A stretch of 64,000 nt of DNA from Ligustrum vulgare. Its lineage: Eukaryota; Streptophyta; Magnoliopsida; Lamiales; Oleaceae. The notes under the pieces were generated by a model that was given only the letters and a program-made list of their open reading frames with translations, was not told the origin of the DNA and made no database searches. Position 1 is the first letter of the stretch. Every line of letters starts with the position of its first letter. The stretch covers positions 1-64,000 of the forward strand of contig CAUVWQ010000019.1 of the NCBI GenBank assembly GCA_963555705.1, in the 5' to 3' direction. Shown here in pieces: positions 1-10,138 of this stretch. A program made the position numbers and the translations under genes.

Positions 1-116
1 CAAAAGCAAACTCGTATCTCGGTGGTGTAAATATAGTTTGAGGACAACATTCTACGTCTTTAAGACTTCTTCATTTCTTCTTGTTTTTATTATATTTCTT
101 CATTCTCCTACATTAC

Positions 117-690
117 GTTTACAGCACTCTAAATTGCAACCTCGAAGCTTTATCGACCATGCTCGAAGAGGTCACCGTATAACCTATAGCCAAACCTTCA
201 GGAGAACTCTCTTTACAAGATTCCAGAGGTTTGAAATGTGGGTTCTGAGGAATTCTTTGGAAAACTTCCGTTGATTCTATCATTTTCCAGAGCATTGTGC
301 TCTTCACGAAGGGCAAGCTTTGCTGCTCACTTCGCACTACAATTTCATTTTGCTTCTTGCGGGATCCAATACATTGCTCAGCAGTCCTTGTGTTGAGAAC
401 TGAGCCATCAAAAGCAGTTGGAGTCTGTGTTCTTTCAATCCACTTTGAAAGAGGCTCATCGTCCAATTTATTGCCATGAAATTCAGGAACGACTTTCTTG
501 GCCTCATTGACTATGCCAACTGAATCCATGATTTCCTCTCGTTCGCTGCCATTTCCTCTTTATGCACCGAGCCCTTCATCCCAGATATCTCAACTTCACT
601 TGTGTGAGAACCCACTTCATTTTCTGTACAATCTATTGTGACAAAGGATTTTGAAGAAAGCATCAATAATGTAAACCGGATTACTTTAGG
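117..690 (-). pseudogene. DUF724 (Agenet/DUF724 family) C-terminal gene fragment
   Basis: The minus-strand ORF at 119-529 (136 codons) contains LPFVKSTMLWKMIESTEV, then QRIPQNPHFKPL and EGLAIGYTV, which matches the order of conserved blocks in the C-terminal DUF724 domain of plant DUF724 proteins. Family knowledge: these proteins often carry Agenet domains and have been linked to RNA transport or chromatin roles. A further coding-like stretch (SSKSFVTIDCTENEV) lies at about 540-670 in a different frame, so a frameshift falls near 530. The reading frame ends soon after the conserved block, without the usual downstream continuation, so the gene is truncated. A paralogous piece of the upstream part lies at 61203-61365. 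I infer a dead duplicate; no intact copy is in the window. Confidence 0.72.
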
Positions 691-692
691 TG

Positions 693-1640
693 TTTCAAAT
701 TCTAAGACCTTAGTCCAGGGTAATTACTGTTTTTTGTTTTAACACAAACTCCACAAAAGTTTATATACCTCCATCTAAACCCAAAAAATGGTATTTTTAG
801 AAATTTGGTGAGTTTAGGTGTTTTATTTATGTTTTTTTATCATACCGTATCCAAAAAAAAAAAATTAAACCCCATACGTTCAAAGTCTCCCCTTATTAGC
901 TTTCAGGGAAATTAAGTGACTTTTAGCTGTTTATGTTTGTCTTCCATCACCTTTACAATGTACACTAATTGATTGATCAACATTGTTTATAGCAAACAAA
1001 AACAAAATTTCAATATTTTATTTATTTATTTATTGGGTTCAAGTAATCAAATATTCAAGAAATTAGGTGATATTGGGTCTGGCTTTTTTTCCATAAGGTA
1101 CATGAAAAAAAATTAAACTCTGGATTTAGTTATATTCGTTATCAGTTGTTTGGGAAATTGGGTAATTTTAGTTTTGTTTATGTTTCTTCCATCTCCTCTA
1201 TAGTATGTACTATCATTTATTCAAGATCATGCAAATCTCGCGCAATCATTAATAACAATATTGCTAAGAAAATAGAATCTAATTGACAGCTTAAGGTAGG
1301 TAATGGGTGACAATTCCAGCTCTAATTAACAACTAAACACCATATGTTCAAAGTTATATTCCGCATTAGTTTTCAGTAAAATTAAGTGATTATTTTTTAG
1401 CTGTTTTATTTTTGTCTTCCATCACCTTTATTACATATTCGACTAAACGAGAAACTTTAAAGCCATAGATAATGGGCGAAAATTCAAGTTGTAGATTAAA
1501 ATTCTTTTCACGTTGCTACCCTAATAACTGTTCTTTTAAGTTGTAGATTAAAAATTATTTTTGTCTTTCTGGAGATAACTGTTCTTTAAGAATTGGAGAT
1601 AACTGTTCCTTAGGAGTTTTTGTGATTCCAGATGTAGATA
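693..1640. repeat. Degenerate host-like repeat unit, copy 1 (plus partial copy)
   Basis: This AT-rich stretch contains four landmarks in fixed order: a block with TATATACCTCCATCTAAAC (about 741-805), a block with GGGAAATTAAGTGA and TGTCTTCCATCACC (840-975), a block with CAAGTAATCAAATATTCAAG (1038-1160), and a block with CCATCTCCTCTATAGTATG followed by CAATCATTAATAACAATATT (1163-1262). A shorter second copy of the second block follows at 1330-1440. The same series recurs at 2310-4140 and 61947-62540, and partly at 19168-19965, 29625-29840 and 31560-32168. No ORF runs through it. It may be intronic or flanking sequence duplicated together with the DUF724 fragment, since the copy at 61.9 kb also lies next to one. 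Confidence 0.7.
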
Positions 1641-2309
1641 ATCGGCAAATTAAAAATCAAGATGTAGAATAAAATTTCCTACATTGCTACTATAATGCGA
1701 AGTTGCAACTCAATACCAATCGACGATTCCCTTGTATATAGTACAAAGAATAAAAGGCTCTGGCGGTACTATTTTCTATGTGTGGGAAAAACTTGTTTGT
1801 ATTGCTCACTAATTAAAATGAGAAACATATCTAATCGCAAAAGATATGAAAATTGTACTACGTCGTGCTTTGGCAGTGGTAGTTGCATTCAACAATTGTG
1901 CTTAATAGTAATACTAACTTGTGCATAAATGCGAAGTTGCATCTGTTGAAGCAGCTGGTTTCTCAATACCAAGAGCAGCTGAGAGCTCTTTATGCTCTAG
2001 CAATGAACGTCAAGCGGCTCAGCAAGGCAACTCAGTGCCTGGGCGTTTACACACTGACATGATTTAATTAGTTAAATCTTTACATATGTATTATGTATGG
2101 GGTAACAAGTTTACTACAATTAAGCGTGAGCATATCCTAAATGGTTTTTAATAGTTAGAATGTCTAGTGTGGATGATAATATGTTGTTTGTGCGTGCTCA
2201 TAGGTAGTCAAAGACATGTTTGAACTATCTTTTAGTTGCATTTGAATCATTAATAATGGATTTTATGCAGTTTCTTGTTTAAAAAGGAAAAAAAACAAAA
2301 ATAAAAAAT
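1641..2309. other. Unassigned spacer with one short coding-like stretch
   Basis: No complete gene is seen. On the plus strand 1929-2060 reads without stops as a hydrophilic, helix-prone peptide (KLHLLKQLVSQYQEQLRALY), which could be an exon remnant, but no splice-consistent partner was found. The rest is AT-rich, with a purine run near 2280. Confidence 0.3.
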
Positions 2310-4140
2310 TACACAAACAGTTGTCTACATTTCCTTTTTTTTTTTTTGTAAGTTTACTTTTTCTATGATGTACAAACACTACAAGTCGAGTTAAGACTAA
2401 ATGCAAAATTTTACAGATAGAATAATTAGAATAATGAAAATTAAATGTATGATCTTTTTTAAAAAATCCAAAATTTGTTCAGCACGATCATTGCGCGTGA
2501 TTAATAATATTTTAAACACCAACTCCAAAAAGCTTTGTTGGGGTTTATATACCTCCATCTCAATCCGAAGAAGGGTATTTTTGGAAAACTTGTAATCTTT
2601 GGTGGTTTAATTTATGGGTAGTTATATTCACACCAAAACTTTTTATATCTACACCACATTTTAATTACACGAAAGGTTTATATTCAAATATTCTGCTAAT
2701 GTGCATTGAAAAGAGTGAAAAATATTTATTTTTGACTTTTGCATTAGTTATTTACTTCGATCATTTAAAAATACGAGAGATAAATAATTTTTTTTTCTCC
2801 CTCACAACAAATATTTTGGACAAAAATCATCTTTACGGACAAGATATGAAAATTAATATAAACAAATATTTTTTTTCTCCCTCACAACAAATATTTTTTT
2901 ATCATACGATATACGGAAAAAAATTTAACCTCACACATTCAAAGTTATATTCCATATTAGTTTTTAGGGAAATTAAGTGATTTTGAGCTCTTTTTATGTT
3001 TGTCTTCCATCTCCTTTATTATGTACACTAATTGATTCCACATTGTGCATAACGAACAAAAAAAAAAAATCAATTATTTCATTTTAGTACTTTTTGATAG
3101 TTAAGGTCCTGAAGGATTTAAAAATAAGTTTCCATGTCATTACTTTTATTTTGTTTAAGTAATCAAATATTCAAGAAATTAGATTATATTGGATCTGGCT
3201 TTTTCTCCACAAGATATATGAAAAAAATTAAACTCCAGATGTTTAATTATATTTCTTATCAGTTGTTCAGGAAATTTGGTGATTGTACACTACAACCGCA
3301 TACAAATTAATTTCTTCGGGAAAGATTCTTGTGGGGAAAACCTTTTCGAGACAAAAAAAATTTGTAGGGTTTTTTGTAGTGCAAACATCGTGGGGAAAGA
3401 TATTATACGACAAAGATTTAAATTTTGTGGTCTACAGTCTCTCCATACAAACCATTTAGAGACAAATGCGATTTGTCGCTTAAGTTATTTCCTGACCAAA
3501 TTATTCGTTTGCTAAAGTTAGTTTGACCTACGACATAAGCTTTGTAGGCACAAGATAAAAATTGAAGATCGTATATTTCCCTACAAAACTTTTTTGTGTC
3601 GAAAAATATTTGTAGGTCTAGTCCTACATTTCCCTACCAAAACAATTTGTAGGAAAACATATTTGGGAACAATATATATTATTTATCCCAATAATAATAT
3701 AATTTGTAGGGAGAAATTTGATCCTTTTAAAAAATTTATTTTTTATTTATATTACATACTTTTTGTTAACCTTATTGAAAATAAAATAAAGATGCAAAAA
3801 GACAATAAATTAAACTAATTAAACATTCATCAATGTCAGTCAATATTTAAACCCGAAATAATAATATACCAAAATCTACAAATAAAAATCATCCAAAATA
3901 GCAACCATTCTTTCTAAATTAGAGGTTACTCATCGTCACCAAAGTAGTCCTCCTCATTAGTTTTGTTTACGTTTATTTCCATCTCCTCTATAGTACGTAC
4001 TATCATTGATTCAACATTGTGCAAATCTCGCACAATCATCATTAGCAATATTGCAAAGAAATTTGTATCTTGAAGGCTTAAGGTAGGTAATGGGCGACAA
4101 TTCCAGCTGGAATTAACATTTCCCTCACACTACCAGTGCC
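2310..4140. repeat. Degenerate repeat unit, copy 2, interrupted by a CACTA end
   Basis: The same four landmark blocks as at 693-1640 appear at about 2514-2590, 2902-3040, 3160-3285 and 3957-4055. Between the third and fourth blocks a foreign segment (3287-3956) is inserted; in the copy at 62.4 kb those blocks are directly continuous. The start of this copy (2310-2450) also matches 30600-30750. The long ORFs here are low-complexity or chance frames. Confidence 0.7.
3287..3956 (-). mobile_element. CACTA-type terminal fragment
   Basis: The segment begins CACTACAACCGCATAC and is filled with short repeats around ATTTGTAGG and CCCTACAAA in both orientations, the layout of CACTA subterminal regions. 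It interrupts a repeat unit that is continuous elsewhere, so it is an insertion. The far side has no matching terminus, so only one end of the element remains. The subterminal motif resembles that of the element starting at 62598, suggesting the same family. Confidence 0.55.
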
Positions 4141-5439
4141 ATCCTAATGTAGGGTTGCTGCTGCAATAGCCATTGCGCAGTCCCTGGAATGAAATAATTT
4201 GCCAGTTGCAGAAATTACAATTCCATCTGGAGCATTTGCTTCGAATGTGGAAACAAGCACGCTCAGAGGGTGCAAAACCAACAAGCATTGAACCATGGAG
4301 TGAAATACTTTGCCAGGTGAAACTATTACTCGAATAAGCCAAAGTCGCCTCTATGGCACATTTTGTACCTTTGGTAGTGTTGGAAATTTACTTATACTTG
4401 CATGGCTCAATTTAATAAAAAATTCAACCCCCGTCAAGGATTTTTTTTTTTTTTTTTTCTCAATAAAATTATTACCTTGAGCCAATTCTTCAATTTTATT
4501 TGAGAATTTTGATAAAGATCAATAACGACCTCTCATTCTCCTTTGTCAATCTCAATCTACCACTGCATTTTGCACACACCATAGGTGTCCAATTGTTAAG
4601 CCTCCAGTGGTAATCCATACGGAAGGACAAGAATGACGGAGTAAAGATTTTCATTCTTTTGCTACAGAGAATATTTTATCGAGAGTTTTATTGTAATTGT
4701 AATTATGGAAAACTAAAATTCAGACCCTAAGTGTTTATGTATAGATGTTTAATTGGGATTGACCCATCCACTAAACATAAACCGACCTTTTAGTTAATTA
4801 ATCTAATTAATTAAACTCGGCACATAAATAAACAAGCTAATTAATTAATTCTGTAAATTTCCAATATTTGTCAATTAATTATTCTTGAATATCTTTTTCT
4901 AGTTCAAGAGGCTTTTACGTATGAATCATAATTAGGTTCGTGATCACGATGTGAATTATTATTTTAATATAACCGGAACAAGATATATATGACAAATCTC
5001 TCCCTTTAAGTAATCATTAACTAATTTATCTTTTATTTTACATAACCATTAATTCCCCTAAATTAACTAATTTACATTTATTGTCCTAAATTGATGAGAT
5101 CTAACAATGTTTCATGGTAATACATGTGACAGAAAATGTCACGTAGTGTGGCAAAACGAAACTTATTTATTTATCGTGAAATTAATTCCTTCATCAATAA
5201 GATTATCCAATTGAAAGATAGGAAGCGTGTCAATCGCAACTATCGATCATATCTTTCATCCTGCTCTATAGTCAATAAACATCGAAACTCTAACCACTGT
5301 AAACTCACATCGGCAAAAGATTTCGATATCAACTTAAGCGAATGAAATGAATAATCTCTTAATATTTATGGGATGATGATTCCTATTATTCATTCACAAG
5401 ATTTATATAATTCTTGACATATACCCAAGTGATGTGCGC
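4141..5439. repeat. Gene-poor spacer and left flank of the CACTA insertion; paralogous to 30.7-31.2 kb
   Basis: Positions 4141-4350 are coding-like in two minus frames (stretches such as CAMAIAAATLH), and partial relatives lie at 19870-19960 and 31990-32110, so this is probably a decayed exon. From about 4990 to 5439 the sequence is colinear with 30770-31170, including the shared blocks AAGATAGGAAGCGTGTCAAT and ATATCAACTTAA. The two stretches therefore derive from one duplicated segment. Nothing else is recognised between 4350 and 4990. Confidence 0.6.
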
Positions 5440-5474
5440 CGTCACTAGTACAAAAAGGCATAAAAAAATGAGGA

Positions 5475-5710
5475 ATATACGTCGATTTTTCAAAAAAATG
5501 ACGCATAAAATAGGACGGTGGCATTTTCGTAATTAAAATTTAGGAACAGGCGTCGGTTTCTAATTTAAACCGATGCGTAAAGACGGACAGACGACTTTGC
5601 GCGTCGGTTTTTGGAAAAAACGACGCGAGAAACGCCGGTTTCTCGTGTCGGTTCAAGGTAAACCGACGCGAGAAACCGGCATTTCTCGCGTCGGTTTTTC
5701 CAAAAACCGA
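5475..5710. repeat. 5' subterminal repeats of CACTA element 1
   Basis: Direct and inverted copies of a GCGTCGGTTT / AAACCGACGC motif are packed here, at least eight by eye, forming stems separated by short A/T loops. In En/Spm elements subterminal arrays of this kind bind the element's accessory protein. The same motif fills the 3' end (13838-14150) and the 5' end of element 2. Confidence 0.85.
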
Positions 5711-5874
5711 CGCGCAATCTCTCGCGCCTTTTTCTCTCTTTCAGTACACTTCTCTCTAGCTATACACTCACGCCTCTGTCTCTCACAATTTCTCTCTACT
5801 CTCACGCCTCTCCCTCTCTTGTGAACGTCGCCGCCTCCACCGCCCTCACTCTTCTACTGCCGCCTCCACCTACA

Positions 5875-6033
5875 TTGTAAGACCCGATTCTCATTTTTGT
5901 TTATAAGTATGTATATGTATTTGTGTATATATATTTATGTGTATATATATGTGTCTGCGTGTATATATATATATATTTGTGTGTGTGTGTGTGTGTGTGT
6001 ATATATGACTGTGTATATATTTGTGTGTGTATG

Positions 6034-6071
<38 letters not shown>

Positions 6072-6738
6072 TATGTATGTATGTGTGTCTATATATATAT
6101 ATACAATCTATTTAGATATGTATATATATAATTAGCCTCTGTGTATGTATATATATGTGTGTGTCTATATATATATATATATATAATCTATATAGATATG
6201 TATATAATTAGCCTCTGTGTATGTATATATATATATATCTATATCTATATGTATATATTTGTTATTATATAAATATGATAATTACATGTTAATATGTATA
6301 AATGTGTTAATTAAATTTTAATATATATAAATTTGGGTGTTAAATTTATATTGTTGATTTTAAGTTAGTAGATAGATAAATTTTAATATTTTAATTATTG
6401 GAGTTGAAATTATGAGATATTAAGTCATGAAATCTTAGCTTCACTTTTTAGGAATTGAGAATGGATTTCGAATTAAACTTGGAGTAGTTGATGGTGTATG
6501 TATTAGATTTTTGAATATGTCGAGGATGAACAATTTGGTTTATTGTGATATGTTGATTATTCCTATAGGTTGGTTAAGTCCAATTTTTAGGGGAGGTTGT
6601 GTCAAAAGTTTTGTAAAATTTTGTAAATAAAAAATGAGAATTATAGTTTAAAGTGATTTTCACTATTACAGAATTGATCATACTAAATAAATTTACTCAA
6701 AACTAATAAAAAATTTTAATTATATCTTCACATATAGG
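5875..6738 (+). other. Leader intron of the transposase gene with a microsatellite block
   Basis: A CT-rich leader ends at a GTAAGACCC donor (about 5878) and an ATATAG acceptor lies 8 nt upstream of the transposase ATG at 6747, which suggests a 5'-UTR intron. Its first third (5905-6260) is a mixed TA/TG microsatellite; the ORF seen there is an artefact. Near its 3' end (6561-6633) is the recurring hairpin motif described in the findings. Splicing is inferred from consensus only. Confidence 0.6.
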
Positions 6739-6746
6739 TCATTGAT

Positions 6747-9700
6747 ATGGATCGGGGTTGGATGTATGGCAGACGTAATAGACATGAATATGTAAAAGGT
6801 GTTGAAGAGTTTATGAAATGTGCGGATGAAAACAAGAGAAAGAAAGGTGAAACAATGATTTTGTGTCCTTGTTACGATTGTAAGAATTTGAGAAAGTTTC
6901 GTAGTTTTGATCAAGTGAAGAGTCATTTGATTCGTCGTGGGTTTAAAGAAGGTTATACACGATGGATATGGCATGGTGAGAGTATGCTTCCCAGGACGAG
7001 CACTGGTGACGATGTTGGTGATCAGCAGCAGAATAATTCAAGCAATATTTGTGAGAATGATTTGGAAAATGACGAGAATGATATGATAGACGATATGATG
7101 TGTGATATACAAGGGGAATACATTGAAAAACCTCATGTATTAGATAACTTGTTCAACGAGTCTGAGAAGCCTTTGTTTTCTGGTTGTAATAAATTCACTA
7201 AATTGTCTGCGGTACTAAAATTGTATAACTTGAAAGCAAGCAATAGGTGGAGTGATAAAAGTTTCACGGCATTATTGGGACTGTTACGAGAGATGCTTCC
7301 GGAAGATAACGAACTTCCTAGTTCAATTTACGAGGCAAAGAAATTGTTGTGCCCGATGGGTATGGAGATTGAGAGGATACATGCATGTCCAAATGATTGT
7401 ATACTGTATCGAAATGATTACAAGGACTTGCGTCTATGTCCAAAGTGTGGGGTATCACGATATAAACGGAAGAACGTGAATGATAATTGTGGTGATAAGA
7501 AAAGCCCTCCGGTAAAGGTGTTATGGTATTTACCTGTAATACCAAGATTTAAACGTTTGTTTGTCAATGCAAAGGATGGAAAGAACTTGCGGTGGCATGC
7601 CGACGGGAGAAAAGAAGATGGAAAACTAAGACACGTGGCTGATTCTCCTCAATGGAGGAATATTAATAGGTTGTTTCCCGAGTTTGGGGGCGAAGATAGA
7701 AATCTTAGGCTGGGACTATGTACAGATGGGATGAACCCACACGATAATATGAGTAGTCGACATAGCACTTGGCCAGTTCTTTTGACTATTTACAATCTTT
7801 CTCCTTGGTTATGTATGAAGCGCAAGTATATAATGTTATCTTTGTTAATATCAGGGCCCAAACAACCGGGTAATGACATAGATGTTTATCTAGCCCCACT
7901 AATTGAAGATTTAAAAGTATTGTGGGATGAAGGCGTGTCTGTGTTTGATGCATATACCCAGATGAATTTCACCTTACGTGCTATGATATTTTGCACCGTA
8001 ATGATTTTCCAGCTTATGGTAACTTTTCAGGTTATACTAACAAAGGACCTAAAGCATGTCCCATTTGTGAAGAAGACATGATTGATCTTTGGTTGAAAAA
8101 CTGCAAGAAAAATGTCTTCATGAGTCATAGAAGATTTCTCCCTATTGACCACCCTTATCGCAAGAAGAAAAAGCCATTCAATGGAAAAATCGAGGCTCGA
8201 ACAGCTCGCTTACCATTAACAGGAGGTGAGGTATATGAATGAGTTAAAAATTTTGATGTTTCATTTGGAAAAACTTTTAAGCCTCCTCAGAAGAATCTTT
8301 GGAAGAAAAGGTCCATATTCTGGGATCTACCTTATTGGCAACACTTATCTGTAAGGCATTGTCTTGATGTAATGCACGTGGAGAAAAATGTTTGTGATAG
8401 CATCATTGGGACATTGTTGAACATTCCAGGAAAGACGAAAGATGGTATTAAAGTCAGGAAGGACATGGTAGAAATGGGGATAAGGGATCAATTAGCACCG
8501 CAAGAGTCGGAAAAGCATATTTATTTACCCCCAGCTTGCTATACTTTGTCGAGAAAAGAGAAAACAAGTTTTTGTGAGTGCCTGCATACTATTAAGGTTC
8601 CATCTGGGTACTCATCAAACATTAAAAGTCTTGTCTCGATGAAGGACTTAAAATTGGTTGGTATGAAGTCTCATGATTGTCATGTCGTAATGCAACAATT
8701 GTTACCAGTTGCAATTCGAGGCATTCTCCCAAAACATGTTAGACATGTCATTATAAAACTTTATTTTTTCTTCAATGCAATTTGCAGCAAAGTTATTGAT
8801 CCGGAGGAGTTGGATGATTTGCAGGCCGATATTGTTATCACTCTATGTCAATTTGAAATGTATTTTCCGCCATCATTTTTTGACGTTATGGTGCACTTAC
8901 TTGTTCACTTGGTGAGAGAAATTAAGATTTGTGGTCCAGTATTCTTGAGGTATATGTATCCATTTGAGAGATACATGGGTATATTGAAAGGATATGTGAG
9001 AAATCGATTTCGACCTGAAGGTAGTATCATTGAAGGTTATGCTGCTGAGGAGGCTATTGAATTTTGTACTGATTACTTGGATGACGTTGAGACTATTGGT
9101 GTTCCTAAATCTCGGCATGATGGAAGACTTGAAGGTAAAGGTACTATTGGATGCAAGTCAATTGTCCCCAATGTTGAATTGCGAAACAAAGCACACCTCC
9201 TTGTATTACAACACCTTCCTGAAGTTCATCCATATTTGGACGAGCATATGTCCATCATAAGGCAGCAGAATCCTTCAAAAGTTGAAAGGTGGGTAACTAA
9301 TGAACATAATCGTTCATTTACAAAATGGTTCAAAGATAAAGTCATGAAAGAATTGTCACAAACACCGAATACCATTGTTGAAACGGTAAAGTGGTTAGCT
9401 TACGGTCCTACCACGATTGTGAGGTCATATGAAGCATATGACATTAATGGGTATACATTTTACACTAAACATCAAGATGATAAGAGTGCAGTGCAAAACA
9501 GTGGAGTGACACAAGTAGCACTATCAAGAGATTTTTCAAATGCTAAAGATACCATGCCAGTAGATGCCTCGATGTCCTATTATGGTATCATTGAAGATAT
9601 TTGGGAACATGATTATAGGGAGTTCAAGTTTCCTCTCTTCCAATGTAAATGGGTTGATAACCGACGGGGTGTTCGGGCGGATGAATTAGTATTCACTATA

Positions 9701-9997
9701 GTGGATTTCGGCCGGTTGGGTTATCTAGACGAGCCATTCATACTTGCATCACAAGCCAAACAGGTATTTTATGTTCTTGATCCTGCCGATACTAAGTGGT
9801 CAGTCGTCTTTCAAGGAAAGAGACGCATTGTTGGAATTGGTGATGTAGTAGATGAAGAAGATTATGATCACTTTGATGAAACCCCTCCATTTTCTATCGG
9901 TATACAACGGAGTGCAACTTTAGGGGAAGATAACATTGAATCAAATTATATGCGTTGGGATCACGAAGAAGGATTATGGATTGACCGTCGTTCCTGA
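6747..9997 (+). pseudogene. TNP2-type CACTA transposase (copy 1), frameshift plus nonsense
   Basis: This is the intronless coding region for a transposase of about 1083 residues. Order of domains: an N-terminal transposase-associated domain (residues about 4-80, with CPCYDC and WIWHGES), a TNP2/Transposase_21 core with a CPKCG zinc-like motif near residue 230 and the acidic LCTDGMNPHDN block near residue 325, a C-terminal DUF4218 region (block MKSHDCHVVMQQLLP) and DUF4216 (block YREFKFPLFQCKWVDNRRGV). The core excises and inserts CACTA elements by DDE chemistry in the nucleus. Compared with the copy at 55435-58556, one base is missing near 8000, and an Arg codon has become TGA at 8240-8242. 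After that the frame is open to the stop at 9995. The start at 6747 fits the domain beginning and the upstream acceptor. Confidence 0.93.
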
Positions 9998-10138
9998 TTA
10001 TTAATTGTATGAGTTTATTTACACAGTCTTTGCTTTTAACTTTCTTTTACTTTTCATATATGCTCTATACATTGTTAACAATTTAATTTATTAATACGTT
10101 GTTATATGTGCAGGTACGTTAAAAGTAGTCTCAATATA

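Noticed and set aside
3371..3380. Short CACTACAA...TTGTAGTG pair at 3287-3379 as a 93-bp complete element
   Set aside because: The flanking trinucleotides do not match, and the repeat-unit comparison shows that the insertion extends to about 3956.
3925..4055. Minus-strand peptide ending EEDYFGDDE as the C-terminus of a transposase
   Set aside because: The frame spans the junction between the CACTA fragment and the host-like unit, so it is a chance fusion.
5923..6135. ORF of 70 codons rich in Tyr, Cys and Val (and its relatives at 54805-55121)
   Set aside because: It is a translation of a TA/TG microsatellite inside the leader intron.
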